Below are positions 1 through 13,509 of a DNA stretch of 64,000 nucleotides, piece after piece. Both the position numbers and the translations under genes were made by a program. The stretch's first letter is position 1, and each line of letters starts with the position of its first letter. This stretch comes from Kudoa neothunni (lineage: Eukaryota; Cnidaria), in contig OZ199839.1 of the NCBI GenBank assembly GCA_964304625.1, forward strand, positions 8,804,001 through 8,868,000. The letters run 5' to 3'. The notes under the pieces are model-generated. The model was given only the letters and a program-made list of their open reading frames with translations. It did not search any database and was not told the origin of the DNA.

Positions 1-3000
1 TTAATACGTTATATTAAGGCTTTACTGTATATACTTTAAAACCATATCGTCTACCTCTCTCGGCTTTGAAGTCAATTTAAAGTCTTAATCAGAATTATGC
101 AAGTATTTTTTTTCAAAATAAATGATAAAGATGAATAATTCAAGAAAAAGAAAAAGTATTAGAAAACTATATTGTATCTAAATGATTCAATTTGCCATTA
201 AGACATCAATTCGTCTATATCCGATTAATTTTCTTACAAAATACCATGTCAGTATTTCGGTTTCTAGGTAAGAATTAATTCCTATATTTTAAATCAATAT
301 ATCGAAAAAATTTAACGAGATACCATATATTCAATAAATAAATGAGATTAGAAACTAAAAAGTTGATATTTTGGAAGCAATGATAGTCATAAGAGATTCG
401 AGGAATGCAATAGTTCAAAGACCCTCAAAAATTGTTCCCTAAAAGTCAGATTTTGCTTAGATACATTTAACAATGAATAATCATTTGATTGTGAGACAGA
501 ATTATTATTGAATTAATTTCAGATACTACAGAAGGGTAAGTATAGTGAGGAAAAGATCTCTCATAACCATTTGTGATAACGACTTACCTTTTCCATTGAA
601 ACATTCGAATAAATAACAATTGAAAAAATAGTAGAAAAATAAAGACAGCAATGACTCACTGTCAATGTAGGTGATTCTTTAAATTTAAAGCGTCACAAAA
701 AATTAAATATATTTTTCAAAATCTTCGGTTACTATGGAATTAACGTTAATTCAATTTTGATGTGGGATGTCCATGGAATAAAAAAACAAAAATAACTGAT
801 TTTTCTCTAGATAACATTTGAAAATATTTTTAATAAATATTTCAATTCACAGGTATTCTAAAATATACAAAATATACGATAGATTCTATCTTCCTCGTAA
901 TTATTTAAGTACCTAAGAAATGCGAATGCGAATGCAAATGAGTGATTCTGTGGTTTCTAAGTTTACATCATTTTTAATAACATATTTAATCAATCATCCG
1001 TTTATTAAAATAAGAAAAAAGGTAAATTTCCGCCTATCTGTACCTTAAATAGAAGCGTTAAAGTATTGTTTGAACATTTCATAGATCATAACAACATTTA
1101 TAATTGCCAAAAAATATATATATCAGACATGAAATAATAATTATCAATAACGAAGTATTAATTTATCAGTAATGAGTTTCTTTGTGGAATTTAATATGCA
1201 CAAACCCAAATCGAACGGAAGCCGCCATAATAATTATTTCGATAATCATTATAAACACAAAAAGGTATCTTTTCATCGTTGACTCTTTTTTCGGTAATGT
1301 ACAACCATATTTATGTGTTCAAGGAAAATATTTCCCTTTTCTAGCACTCGATACTTTGGTTTCTCATCCCTGTACAGCGTACACACTTAGATAGATATTA
1401 AACAAATTATTACCCTCGTTTATATAGATTTATCTAGATGTTGAATCTTGGATCGCTGAAAATTAACATTTCATAAAAAGGGTTAGAACTCCTTCAGAGT
1501 CAATATTTATAATGATAGACATATTTAAACATTACTTTTTCCGTGTTGTAATCAACAAGCCTTTTCTATAAATATTCTCATGTATTATTGTTGTGTATAT
1601 CAAAAACAAGCTTAAGCAATTTTTAAAATAGTTGTTCTGTCAAAATAAGTATAATACAAATGATATAATCAATAAAAATAATTACGGAGAAGGTATTGGT
1701 ATCGCATATAACATGGATTTGAATTGATAGGGATTGTATAAATCTATCAATGCTTTCAGTTTTTTCTTCCAGAAGTGGATTAATTATCTATATCATAATA
1801 ATAAAAATCAAATGCGTTTGAAAATGTGCATTGCATAGGTTTGAGTTATCAATTTAAATAATACCCTTTTGATCATAATTTTTCTGTTTAATACCATTTT
1901 TAAATAAATAAATTGACAAAAAAATTATACTAGTCATGCCTTACGTTTCCACTAAATATTTATATATTTTTCAAAGAGTTGATTCGTGATTTTTTATAAA
2001 ATTTGAGAAAACCCAGCAAATTACGGCTAATTAAATATTCATGTTTTTCATAAAATGTAAAAAATGTCAATAATTTTAAACTTATCAAAAATATAATAAT
2101 ATATAAGTGGATATATAACAAAAAACTAGTCTCTATGAATCATTTATCCTTAAAGAGTCAGATTAAGTCGGAAGTATTTTATAGGATTTACGTGCAAGCG
2201 CTTAATAATATTAGTGTTATTATTAAGTAGGCGTTGAAATTAATGTTAAATTATTAATATCCTTCTTTTATGTTGATTCCATGATAGTGTAAAATAGATT
2301 AAGTAATAATATTAAATAAAATTCTTAATTAACGTAATTCAATCAATGAAATTCCGCAAAATATCGATCAAGTGAAAATAAATTACGTTTAAAGCCTCAA
2401 ATAAAGTAGATTATTAGATAATTGTTATAATATTTGAAGGGCTTTAATAAGATAAGGACCCTTAAGAAACGTTAGCGGTAATTGAAGGCCATCAATAAAT
2501 ATTATTAGAATCTCTAGGATAGCAATAAATTGAATAATTAATATATAATCCATTATTATGAATAAATAGGTTACCAATTGTATTATTGACATCGTGCTAT
2601 GACTGTATGCTACAAAAATTCCAGCGGCTCACATTATAAACAATCAAAATAACATAATTTCATTTTAACTCATTAGCTTATTAATACTAAATATAATAAA
2701 CTTATTTTTTACCATTTAATATAGCAGAAATGAAATAGGTTGTATTTATTTCAAAAATATAGTATGTTTGTAACAACATTATATTAAATTTTACGTAAAT
2801 TATAAAAATCAACGAGATAATTTACATAGCAGTAATTATATTAATTATAAACTTGTCAAATTTGATATTAAATCTAAATAAATTCATTAGTTATTAATTA
2901 AATATTTCATTGAAATTTAGTAGTTGTATTCACCTTTCTTTTATTTCCAAGATTAATCCCTAATAGAAGCTTTAGTGTAATTTGAATTTCATTTGAGATG

Positions 3001-3819
3001 GTTCGTTAAAAAATGTTCAAATTTTGGTTATAAAAAACCGAACGAAACTCACGAACTTGTCTATCCTGTAATTTGCACATCCGATACTCTCGGGCTCCTG
3101 GGTCCACCCAGTCGAAAAATATATTAATGGGTTAATTTTCAAAAATGGCGCTACGCCTAAGCACGCAGAAAAAAGAGATTCTATCGTATAAATCTATCAA
3201 CTTTTGATGGAAGCTTAAAACAATGTGTTTTTTTGAAGTATATTTTCCCCAATTTTTCGATTTTTTTGATATAGTTGTTGGTTGTCATCGAAGTGCAGTT
3301 TCTAGATTTAACTAAAATTAAATAAATTATTGCGTAGGATAAAATTTATTTATTACATTTTCAGTATTTAATCCACCTTTTAAATATTATCATGACGTAA
3401 ATATTTGTCTGAGTCGGTCTAAGCACGCTCGGTATCCTAAGAGAGAGATTCGTACGAAGAATAGGGCTCCTACATTACAATAAGATTGCATAATTTTTTG
3501 GATAATTTTAATCATAAAATCGGGTTTAAATATTGAATATTAATAACATATGGCTTAGAATTAAAAGATAATTTTTTACGAAATTTGTTAGGAATAGAGT
3601 ATAATTAATTTTAGGAATTTACATGATATTTGGACAAAAAATTCCACTCAAAAACGGTATTTAAAAATTTTATCTTGCAACTGGATTCATGGAGTACAAA
3701 TCTGTTTGCTAATAATAATAATAATAATAATAAATAGTGGTAATAGAATTTAAATAGCGTAGTTAAATAAATACGCGTTGTCAGTATACATAAGCTCTCT
3801 TAGTAAGTAAATGTAGCAT
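1..3819. other. AT-rich stretch without a recognisable gene
   Basis: I found no coding region with homology or a convincing exon structure here. The stretch is very AT-rich. It holds an (AAT)n microsatellite at about 3711-3734. A slightly more GC-rich patch at about 3070-3475 repeats the short string CTAAGCACGC (3157-3166 and 3419-3428). The longest open frame (1182-1394) has no recognisable features. Confidence 0.6.
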
Positions 3820-5080
3820 TTAAAAAAACGTTAAATCAACATCATACGATGTTAGTAGCTTATGCAATGTCGAGGCAAGATTGATTACTATTAGTTCCTT
3901 TTTCTCATGTGGATGGGGCATGTTATTCCATTGGTTGATATTGCATATTTCGGAAGCCTCACAAGTGACCTTATATTTAAACGTGGTTTCCAATAAGTGG
4001 ACACATTCTTCGAAATTATAATCTCCTAATAGATGAATTTCTCTGCTATGAGTAAATATGGGGTTGCATGAGCTTTTCGACATGTTTTCATGGAAAATTA
4101 TACTAACATTGTCTGAGTAGCAAGGATGTTCCAAGACGCATCTTCCTTCTTTACATTGATCCTTTAATTATTAAAAAAATAAAATTTTAGAATTAATAAG
4201 AATTTATTTGTATATTTCAAGAAGACTCTGAAGTGAGAGTGATAATGCGTTTTGTATTTTGTTACAATAAAATTGATTGGAGATAAAAAAGAAATCGTGA
4301 TTATTCACAGTTAATTTGGAGACAAAATTTTCAGTATAAATCTCTGGATGTTTGGTTTCCCAAAAGATACCGAAATCCCTGTTATTTATTACCATATATG
4401 CTTTTTCTTCGTATGTCTAAATAAATACATTCCAGATATAAGTATTTTTATTATTATTCAATTTATTACCTCCGGAACAAAGAAATAAAAGTATCTTAGA
4501 AAGGCATATACACCCATCTTACGACCATCGAATATTTCCACCTTAGAAATAAGATCAATCTCCATATAATCTTTAAGGTTCTTTTTAATTGATTCCATTT
4601 CCTCATATACCAATTCTGTTATGTCACTAAAAAGGTAAATATAAGTGAAACTTATTTTCACCCGAATTAATTGCCTGTAGAGATGACAATCTGTGTATAT
4701 AGCATGAGCATATACTTGTTCTGGATCGACTCTATTGACGAATGCAGTTTCGTCAATATACTTTTTGATAAAATTTCCTTTCTTATCTAAAATAATGTAT
4801 TTAATATGGGGGAAGTTACAATTTTTATGACCTTCCTTTGTAATTATTACTGAACGAAAATTCTCTGAATGTAGTATTCCATGAGAATCCACGATAAATA
4901 TAGATATTAGTAATTTAAATTCATTACACATATTGACATATAAGGCGGTAATCTTGATAGTTAATTAAACATTAACTATGTTATAGAAACCTATTTTACA
5001 ATTTTTTGATCTTCATAAGTTTGTGTGAGCAGTGATAATACAAAACCAACTAGAATAATAATTTTTGAGTGGTGTATCAT
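3820..5080 (-). pseudogene. secreted GDA1/CD39 (apyrase)-like gene, divergent and probably inactive
   Basis: Exons read 5080-5000, 4952-4470, 4416 to about 4205, and 4161-3820. Exon 1 encodes a signal peptide (MIHHSKIIILVGFVLSLL). The order of weak matches follows the ectonucleoside diphosphohydrolase fold. An ACR1-like stretch (FIVDSHG) is followed by an ACR3-like stretch with GVYAFLRYF, then a YTENF...NQFYCN segment like the family's YTHSFLCYG. After that come HPCY, a DYNFEECVHLLE segment and a C-terminal CNINQWNNMPHP like the family's CxFNGxxxPP. The phosphate-binding glycines of ACR1 and ACR4 are not recognisable, so hydrolysis of nucleotides is doubtful. Between exons 3 and 4 the frame is preserved but the donor reads AAA/TAAATT where AAA/GTAAATT would be expected, as if one G was lost. 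The family assignment comes from motif order only. It could also be a lineage-specific secreted protein. Confidence 0.5.
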
Positions 5081-6317
5081 TGCGAAAGTCCAGTTGTTAT
5101 TTCTCAAGTAAATGTAGAGGGCACTCCTGCAATGGTTACAGTAAACTTTGTTCGTTAATAATAACGAAAATTCGTCTTATATAAAAATATTTAATTGATT
5201 GACATTAATTAAATTTTCAAAATAAAACTATATTCAATAATAAATGATAATCTATGTAAATTGTTTTATTTTTAATACTTTATAATCCAAATTTAATTGG
5301 TTATAATATTAAAATTTTATATTATAATTATTTAAAGAAAGAAACTGGTTCCATTACTTGTTACATTAAAACAATATCATTTTTCTCATGAGTATATTCG
5401 TTTATAAGACTACATGATTTAATATGGAGTTAAACGATAATTATGTAAACAATAATAAAATTCATGAATCTCCAAAAAATAAATCCCAAATTATTACATT
5501 TATTTAAATTTGAAAGAGAACTTAACAATGTATCATCCAGTAAATTTCAAAATTTCTTGGATGAAACTTTTTACTCACCTATTGTTATGCCTATCATATT
5601 GATAAATTTCTAATCGAAAAACATTAGGTTGGGCCGTACATTGTTAAAAAATTAAATAATACAACATAATAAAGTCATAACTGTTGGTTTGATGTTTACT
5701 ATTACCTTCTTTAATTTAAATAAAATTACCCTTATTAAATTAATTATGAGATTATTAGTTATGAATTTATATCTATATTTAAAATTACACCTTAGAAAAT
5801 AAGCATTTGCTATTATATATATCATATAATATACTTCAATAAATATTAGTTTTTATTTATAATACATTTTTATATTTTGGTGGTAAAAATTAGTTTAAAG
5901 TCTGAATGTAAACAATCGAAGGATTATTTTTCACCTAAGCTATAGATATAGATAACCAACCTTAATTTGATAATTTAACAGCAGAAAAATAGAGTCGGAG
6001 AATGATTTATCCAATTATATTTTCAAAATAGCAAAATGTTCGTTGGTTTCATAAATATATAATTTAAATCTTTTGAGTTACCAAAATGTTTTATTACTGA
6101 ATCAAAAAACCTCAAAAAGTGTACTAAAACCTATAAACACAGCATTTATAATGGAGTGAGATGATTAATATGTAATATTCGAATTGCGACAAATAAATAT
6201 AATCGACAACGCGATCTTCGTGCGCAAAAAATATATTCTCTAACCAAATTGGATATAGAGTCCGATGAACAATTATTGTTAGCTAATTTTCCAATTTTAT
6301 GTTTTTGCTATAGCTTC
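5081..6317. other. AT-rich spacer, nothing recognised
   Basis: This lies between the signal-peptide exon of the CD39-like gene and the MULE relic. Only AT-rich sequence is visible, with no supported exon. Any promoter of the CD39-like gene would lie at its left edge, but no motif stands out. Confidence 0.5.
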
Positions 6318-7690
6318 TTAATAAAAAGCGGAGTAATAGCTCGAATAATTATTCATTATTATCCTGACTTTGTCCATCTTTTCGGAATATGTAGTTATCG
6401 AAGCTCCAAGATTGCACTTAGCATAGTTAATGTCCTGCTCTACGAAATATTGAATTTTGGTTAATTTCTCTATAAAGATTGACATTAATGGATGGGTTTG
6501 CTCAAATTTATTCGAAAAATGGTGGTGCAATATCTCAGTTGTGTTCTTAGTTAAGACTACGTTCGTATTAATTCTATTGAGAGTTTCCCCGATGAGGTTG
6601 GGTATTTTATGGAATTTTTTTAAAAATATTCAATTAAATTGGTAGGATCGTTATAAGAAGTTGAAGACTCTCGTTTCAATTATTCAAATTGAATACTGAC
6701 ACCAACGCTAACAACGTGAAGCATTTAATATAGATTTTACAATTAGAATCATTCGTGTATAGTGGAGCCAACCAAATTTTTGAATTTTTCTCCACACACA
6801 TTGCCCAGATGAAATAGGCAGAAATATACGGAGCTATTGGTTGACGTTTTTAATGCATTGTAAGTTGACATTTCAAAATCGACGATGGCGTACTGTGGTA
6901 GTTCAATTTTTGTTTTCACTTTTAATACTTGAAACACGGCGTCATAATTCTCGATCGTTTCCCCGCTCATCAATACCTAAACCCATAAACCAGAGAAAAA
7001 GTCTTGTGAAACTGTTTTCCGTGTTTCACATAGAACTGGCTAACACAAATGACAGTCGAACCACTTTAAAAGTTCCCTCTGAAATCCTTAATGAGGAAGT
7101 TTTCAGGTGCAGTAAGTTTGTCTCTGTTGTGAATATGTTAATTCTTTTCTGAGATACACTTTCTGAATTGTACGGACAAAAATCTTCTCCACGGTGTGTT
7201 TTTATCTTTAACGTTGTAATATTGATGTCTAAATTTATATCGATGCTATTCCGCTTTCTAATCGCACGGATATTTTAATAAACTGATTCTTTTTTAATAA
7301 TAGGGATTTAATGTATATTTATGTTGGTCGTGATTAATGAATACACTTTGTTTGTTGCATATTTAGTTTGAGAGGCGCAATATTTTATTTTACCATCAAA
7401 TAGTGCCTTTTTAATATCGTCTTTAGTGGCGATATGGTTATGTTCCGTTTCTTTTTCAACAATTAAAATATCTGGCAGGAGCGGTGTAATCAACCGGCCG
7501 GTCTTTGCAGGTTATTTTTTCGTGTCTCCTGAATAATTGTTTTTTAGAATGACACTTTACGTCAAAATATACGTCGTGTAGAATTTTCTGTCCCCCTTGT
7601 TGAGTTTCAAGTAGGTCATAATTGGAGTTATCTCAATTTTTTTCTTCGCTCATTCTCACTCAAAACCTTAATATTAGGGCGTCCTATGAG
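6318..7690 (-). pseudogene. FLYWCH-type MULE transposase relic
   Basis: Pieces of a Mutator-like transposase lie in order but in several frames. At about 7440-7600 there is a FLYWCH-like zinc-binding segment (GGQKIL..VYFDV, then ITCKD, ending EHNH). At about 7030-7150 an IFTT..L...GTFKVV segment precedes the MULE domain. At 6973-6749 the domain reads MMSGETIENY, then a catalytic-type DFE (VDFEMSTYNA) and a CLFHLG stretch like the family's C.FH. At 6530-6318 is the C-terminal HHFSNKFEQTHPL...FIEKL segment. No single frame spans the element and stops separate the blocks, so it cannot encode a working enzyme. The same block order recurs at 18006-19411. Inverted repeats were not found. Confidence 0.72.
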
Positions 7691-8305
7691 ATTATCGGGA
7701 AAATCCCAAGGTTGAACTCTTAAAAATCCAAGATTTGGCAAAGAAAACACAATAGTATTATTAAAATAACAAGATTTTTTATTTGAATGCGTTTTGTAAT
7801 TGTTTCCATCATTTAAATCGTCTTCTTCAACTAGTTTTATCTATTTTTCATGCGCCCAAGTTATCCTTGGCTCATATCATGTATTAGTTTATTTACTGAA
7901 TTCCACGTCAAACATGTATTATTACTTCTTTTGATCAACTATTTTGCGAGTATTTTACATTTTACAGATTCAACCTTTAATGAGTTAGTTTGTTTAGTTG
8001 TTATTGCGTTCATTAGTGAAAAAATTCGATCAACTCTTGCAACGTAAATTAAAGTGTTGACATATCTATTAACTAAGAAAATGGAGACTTAAAAGATAAG
8101 ACAGTTCATAATTATGGAAGGAAAACAAGTAATCTACTTTTTTAAATAATTGGTAACTAATGTTTACTTAAAATAAATACAGGCATATGTTCGGATCTAG
8201 TACAAATTTATCCAAGAACTGAATGCTTAACGTAAGTTTTAAAAGAAGAAATTATGAATAATTAACCTAGAAATATTTTTGTAAACATTGCATTACTATA
8301 TGTAG
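7691..8305. other. spacer, nothing recognised
   Basis: No coding or repeat structure was recognised between the MULE relic and the worn hAT-type element. Confidence 0.4.
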
Positions 8306-9298
8306 CAGGGATGGCCAGACTTATCCAAATATTCAAGAGCCTCAAGGCATTAAAATCATTTAAGTACCACTTGCTTACTTAAAACTTACATTTTTAGAAC
8401 ATTCTTGTTAAATATTATAATAAAATGTTTTATAATTTTTCTTATTCATTCAATCGCCGGAACACTACATATAATTTTTATAGGTATAATTTACGATGGG
8501 TTTTCCAAAAAAGTAAATTAATTGTTAATGGTCCAAGAATCTTTTCTTCTACGAAAAAGGTTGCAAAAATAATAATATATTTTTCGTATTTAATCATGTA
8601 TGGTGGTCTGAGAAAAAATAAAATATATACGAATAAAGTGGTAACAAAAGAGTTTAATGCTTTCGGGTTTTTTAGAGATCGTTTCTGATGCTACAAGTTT
8701 TTTATGTTCCGCATTATCAGTGAGTTCACGTTAATCTGGTTCGTATGCTGTTAACGCTGTAAGAATTAGTTCCTTCAGGTGTTTGTTTGTTTGCTTGCTT
8801 GCTTGTTTCTTTTTGAGGGAGGAGGGGATCCACGATGCTTCGATTTTACAAACTTCATCGTTGAATAAATAGACTCACAACAATAAATTATTCCAAAGAT
8901 AGAAACAAGTTTGAGGCAAATTTATTTTGATTTTGGATAACTAATTTCTGGAACATACTTCCAAAATTCGCTTGGAAGGTTGGAATGATGAGTTATCTTT
9001 AAAGCTTGTTTAATTCTTTCGATATCTATCACCTTGGTAATGGTTAAACATTATTTCTAATTATATTTCCTAGTGAAACTAGTCATAATTCTAGTTTGTG
9101 TAAAATATTAAAACCATATGATGGTGCTCACAAATGTTTTCTAATCAAAAATATTATTTAATTTATGACCAAAGAGCCATTTATTCACTTGATTAAATAG
9201 TTCAAACTTTGCAGTTTTTCCGAATTAAAGTGCTGGTTGAATTAAAAAAATTTAACTCAAAAAGGTTTTTTTCAAGAGCCACAATTCGGCCTCCCCTA
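8306..9298. mobile_element. worn hAT-type non-autonomous element
   Basis: The left end reads CAGGGATGGCCAGACTT. The right end, read on the other strand, is TAGGGGAGGCCGAATTG followed by TGGCTCTTG. Both resemble the imperfect terminal repeats of hAT elements (CAGGGGTGGCCAAACT type). The 8-bp flanks ATATGTAG and ATCTATAG agree at six positions, which would suit a decayed hAT target duplication. No transposase was found inside. A GTTT/GCTT simple repeat sits near 8778-8812. This call depends on terminal similarity only. Confidence 0.38.
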
Positions 9299-9648
9299 AT
9301 CTATAGGATACAACGTATGTCGTACGGTGATTGGTGGTTCTTTTGTCCGGAATTATGACTAAATAACTGTTCAGGATACTGAGAATCCGGATAATCGAAC
9401 ATTTTTTTGCCGACACCTAGTTTAAATAAAATCCAAATAAAACTTAAAATTCCTCCCGTTTAGTTTAACCTAAGTTCGGCTGTATACACAAATAAATATA
9501 CATATCTGGTTTTATTTAATATTTTAAATGGCAATTATATAGCTGGATTTAAAAATCTATTTATTAAAAGAGCCACAACCATACACTTAAAGCGCGCGTA
9601 ACTCACACAAGAAAACAGTTATATATAACAAAAAATAAATTGGCAAGC

Positions 9649-12600
9649 TCAGAGGGTGTCAATCAAAAAATATTTATTGAAGTTGATTCTAAATCCAAGT
9701 GACTTCAAAGTGATATCGGAGTTATTTTGTAGGAAAATGACAAATTCACACACGTTTGTCTATTAAGAATTAACTCATATGTAATCATATCGATCACCAA
9801 AGTAATTACCTTGAATGAAGTTTGAATATTTTTGACGGAGTGAATAATATTATCGTCGCGATTTGTGGGCATCTTTCAAAAACAAATTTTAATTGTTCAA
9901 AAAATAATTTTTATACTTGATCATGGGTGAAATCTTGTAGCGATACAATAATTTTATATTGTTTTTCAAGTGAGAAAATATCTTCAAATATGCAATTCAA
10001 TATTTCATTGGCACGCTTCAAACATATGCGATCACACAACAAGTACACAACACACCATTGGTCATCCTACCGTATAGGTTCCGTCCAAAAAACAATAACG
10101 AGTAATCTTGTGTAGATACACATTGTGGGCGTGTATAATCATATCCAGGTCGGTTGCCGAATTTATTTTAGCTGTCAAAGTATTTCTATGGCACTCGATC
10201 ACCTACAATTTCACATTCATTCAAAAATCATTATGCCGGCTAACCTCAAACATAATAAAGTATTGGAGTTGGTTGATGAAGAATAGCATTTCATGGACGA
10301 GGTGAGAGAATCGGCCGACAAAAATTCTGCTGTCTAAATTGAGCAAAATTTGGATTCTATAACTCAAAGCACCAATTAGCTGAAAAAGCAATATTATACA
10401 TTTGGTTGATTGGCTGAACCACATTTGAGAGAGACAGGTTTCTAGGTATTTTATTTTCCATAGAAAAGAGAATATAGTACGATAACACTTCATGGATTGT
10501 CTATTGAATATCTAAACGGGTGCGGTGGTGGCAGAAACAAATTAATGTATTTAAATGGCAATGTCAACAAAAATACCGTTGACAACGGGCCGTCAACTCT
10601 ATAATCAAGGGTGAACAATTCGAGCATATTGAAATGAGGCATTTTGTCATAGATTCGACAGTCGATGCGTTGAACAACATCGGCCGGGTCGAATTGGGCA
10701 GTTGTTGATCTGATGGTGGTTTCCAGAATGGCTGCGATATTGTGAGCCAAAAATCGATTATCTTTATCGTTTCGACTACAAAAGATATAACTGAAATAAA
10801 CATAAACCACAACAACATTACATAATAGTATGCATTAGATAGAGTACAAAATCTCCACGACCAAGTAACAGATAGTCGTTGATAGCCTAATTAATCAAAC
10901 TCAATTATTCCCGCCACATCAAGTACAGAGAAACAAGCTCGCTACTTTCAAATGAACGTTCAATTTGAGCTGATTCATCACCAGGTCTAACAACACTCTA
11001 CTGGTATTGATGTAGATGGGGGTGATTATTTTGTCAATGTTCCGAACATCATCATCATAGTTTCTGAGGGATGATTCAGTTAGATTATTGATAGGTGGAA
11101 TGAGAGTGGCATGATTAACAGTGTGATTAGAGTTGGTGTTCAAGTTGTTACGAAAATGACATTGATTCAATTCGTCTTGAATAATTCTAATAAAGCCGAT
11201 AGATTTCCCAATCATAAGTATCTATAGTACAAGAATTAAAGTTGGTGTATGTCATCATATTCTCGAAAATAAATTAATCAAATTGTTAAAGAAGGAAATA
11301 AATAAATAAAGTTAGACAGACAAATCTGCCAACTCACTTTGTATGCAGTGTTGGAACTGATAAAATTAGGAATCAAATTTGATTTGAGTGTGAAGCGTTT
11401 TTTCCAAAATAACGACGTACTACAATTTTTATTTGTCGATACGAAAAACTACAATCAAAAATTTAACATAAATTATCTTACGAAACAAATTAATATTAAT
11501 AATAATAATAATGTACTTCATTATATTGGTCATTTAGAACCCCCTGTGAGATGAACTGATGAAGAATAAAGCCTACAGATCGATAAGCCTATTTTAAAAG
11601 AAAAATATCAAACTGGGAAATTTTATGAAGATTTATTCAATTGAATGAGTAATTACAGCGGTTAACATCTTGGAGGAGATTTCGCGACATAATCTATCCC
11701 CAGAAAATGTATAATTTCTTATGCCAGATAATTTGGCCCCACTTGTTCTTCCTATTCGAACAATCCAGATTAACCATTATCATATCGATAGAAGATATGA
11801 ACGTATACCGCTTATAAATTCCAATAAAAGATACATATAATTCAACCGCTTAGCCCAATAACGACTTGCCACATAAAGTTTCCTCAAGGTGAGAGGCGGC
11901 GATTCGTTTGTGGTGGTATTTTGAGTTGGTGGATTTTTAAAAAATTTTTTAACCTCTTTGTTGCCAGAAACACTTAAATTAGTAGCTTGATCGCACTCAC
12001 AAAAACCCTCATTTAACAGATGTGTATTCATTAGAGCATCCCAACCGGTCACCACTTTCGAATACTCAAGCAACTCACTTTTCACGTAGAAAATAATTCC
12101 CCTGGTAACCAAATGACAAGTTTTGGAGTTAGATTTGGCTGTGATGTAGCCATTCAATTTTCTACATATATATCCCATTTCGGCTAATCTACACCACAAC
12201 GCATCATCATCACAAATTGTTATTTTTCTGAATAGAGTTACTTCATCAGAATTTCTTTCACAGATAACGACACTTTGATGTCTGTGTGTAGTAGATAACG
12301 ATCACAATCCACACTGAACCGAATGTATTTCCCATTCAGCGATTGCATCACCAACAAAATATCTCGTAGTAGATCATTTTCCAGTAGAATTGGCGTTTTA
12401 AAACTGACACTGTCTGAAATCAACAGACAATCCTTTGGTAAATTATTTCTAACCAATCTCAATTTATTTGAATATTCGAAAGGAGTGGGTTTGGTAGTTG
12501 GTGGATTGTCTTGTTCATCGCCGTCGACAACCTCATTTATTGATTCTATCCGATGCGATTATCAATCAATCCATCTACCAACCAACCGAAATACTTTCAA

Positions 12601-13509
12601 ATGATTTCCTAATGAGGTTGTGATCTGTTTTCTGGAGCTTTGCATCCACTAAATTACGCCTCATTCAGATCTATTGAGATTAGCATGGATTATACCCTCA
12701 TCAACAAAATTATTATCGGTCGAGTTCAAGTTGTCCAAGTTGTGAGTGTAGGTTGGGTGAGAGTTGTTATTATTCTCGAAACTCTACCGAGCAAATAACA
12801 AGGTTTCATCGAAAAATTACACTATATATAATTACCTCGTTCACACTGTTGAATGAGAATTTCTAAACACCAACCCTATTAATCCAATAATACCAATCAC
12901 TCAAAACAAATACAGATTTGGGATGGGTGTACAAACTTAACCAAGTCAAAAATTGCGCTATCACTAACGGATTGTTGGTTGCTTTCTAAACACAGATTCA
13001 ACAACTACTCATCACCACTCAACCTACGTCATTCATCAAATTTTCTACTTGCAAAACAATGCTATTAATTTGATCTTTTTTATTCATTCGTTCAACTATC
13101 ATGTAACACACACAAAGATTGATAATCAACAAATGATCGGTGGCATACGCATCCGTTGAATTCGTATTTTCAGTTTTGAAAATATGACCTTTTTCTTTGT
13201 GGGCATACTATAGTTGATTAAAAGGACTATAAATTAATTTATTGATCACCCATTCAATATTTCCTTCGCTGTACCATACACGTAGAGAAAATTTTCCATC
13301 AAATTTTTCTCGGTAGGCTCATTAAATCCATCATCTTCTTTGACTATAACGCGGTTAGGATACACATTTGATTTGATTTGATTTAAGTTAATTTGATTTG
13401 ATTTGATTTAGGTTATGTTAAGTTAAATTAAATTAATTAATTTATCACGTTTCAGGTGATTTTTCACAAGCAGCTCCAACAATTGGTCTATAATATCTTT
13501 GGATGACAT
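9649..13509 (-). CDS. TUBGCP3: gamma-tubulin complex component 3 (GCP3/Spc98), intact
   Basis: GCP3 is a core subunit of the gamma-tubulin complex that nucleates microtubules at centrosomes and spindles. Exons from 12545 onward join cleanly: 12545-12242, 12188-11809, 11751-11657, 11588-11517, 11448-11338, 11221-10946, 10886-10822, 10775-10577, 10511-10245, 10202-10071, 10015-9917, 9872-9810 and 9759-9649 (stop TGA). All junctions use GT-AG and keep phase, and introns are 42-116 nt. Diagnostic matches include LLRDILLVMQSLNGKYI, LAEMGYICRKL, LTLRKL, KKRFTLKSNLIPNFI, IGKSIGFI, DYLLLGRGDF, ILETTIRSTTAQFD, LFTLDYRVDGPLSTIF and FINQLQYFIMFEV, then LGFRINFN at the end, as in the Spc97/Spc98 family. 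An ATG at 13509 (MSSKDIIDQLLELL) is the proposed start. Exons between it and 12545 are only partly placed, one carrying the KEDDGFNEPTEKN segment. No frameshift or internal stop was found, so this is a working conserved gene. Confidence 0.93.
13366..13411. repeat. GATTT pentanucleotide repeat in a GCP3 intron
   Basis: GATTT units repeat in two runs separated by AAGTTAATTT. They lie in the proposed first intron of GCP3. It is a simple repeat with no evident function. Confidence 0.8.

Noticed and set aside
4629-4653. A 25-nt ultra-short intron in the CD39-like gene (GTTTCACTT...TTTTTAG)
   Set aside because: The exon stays open without removing it, and a 25-nt excision would shift the frame, so it is more likely coding sequence.
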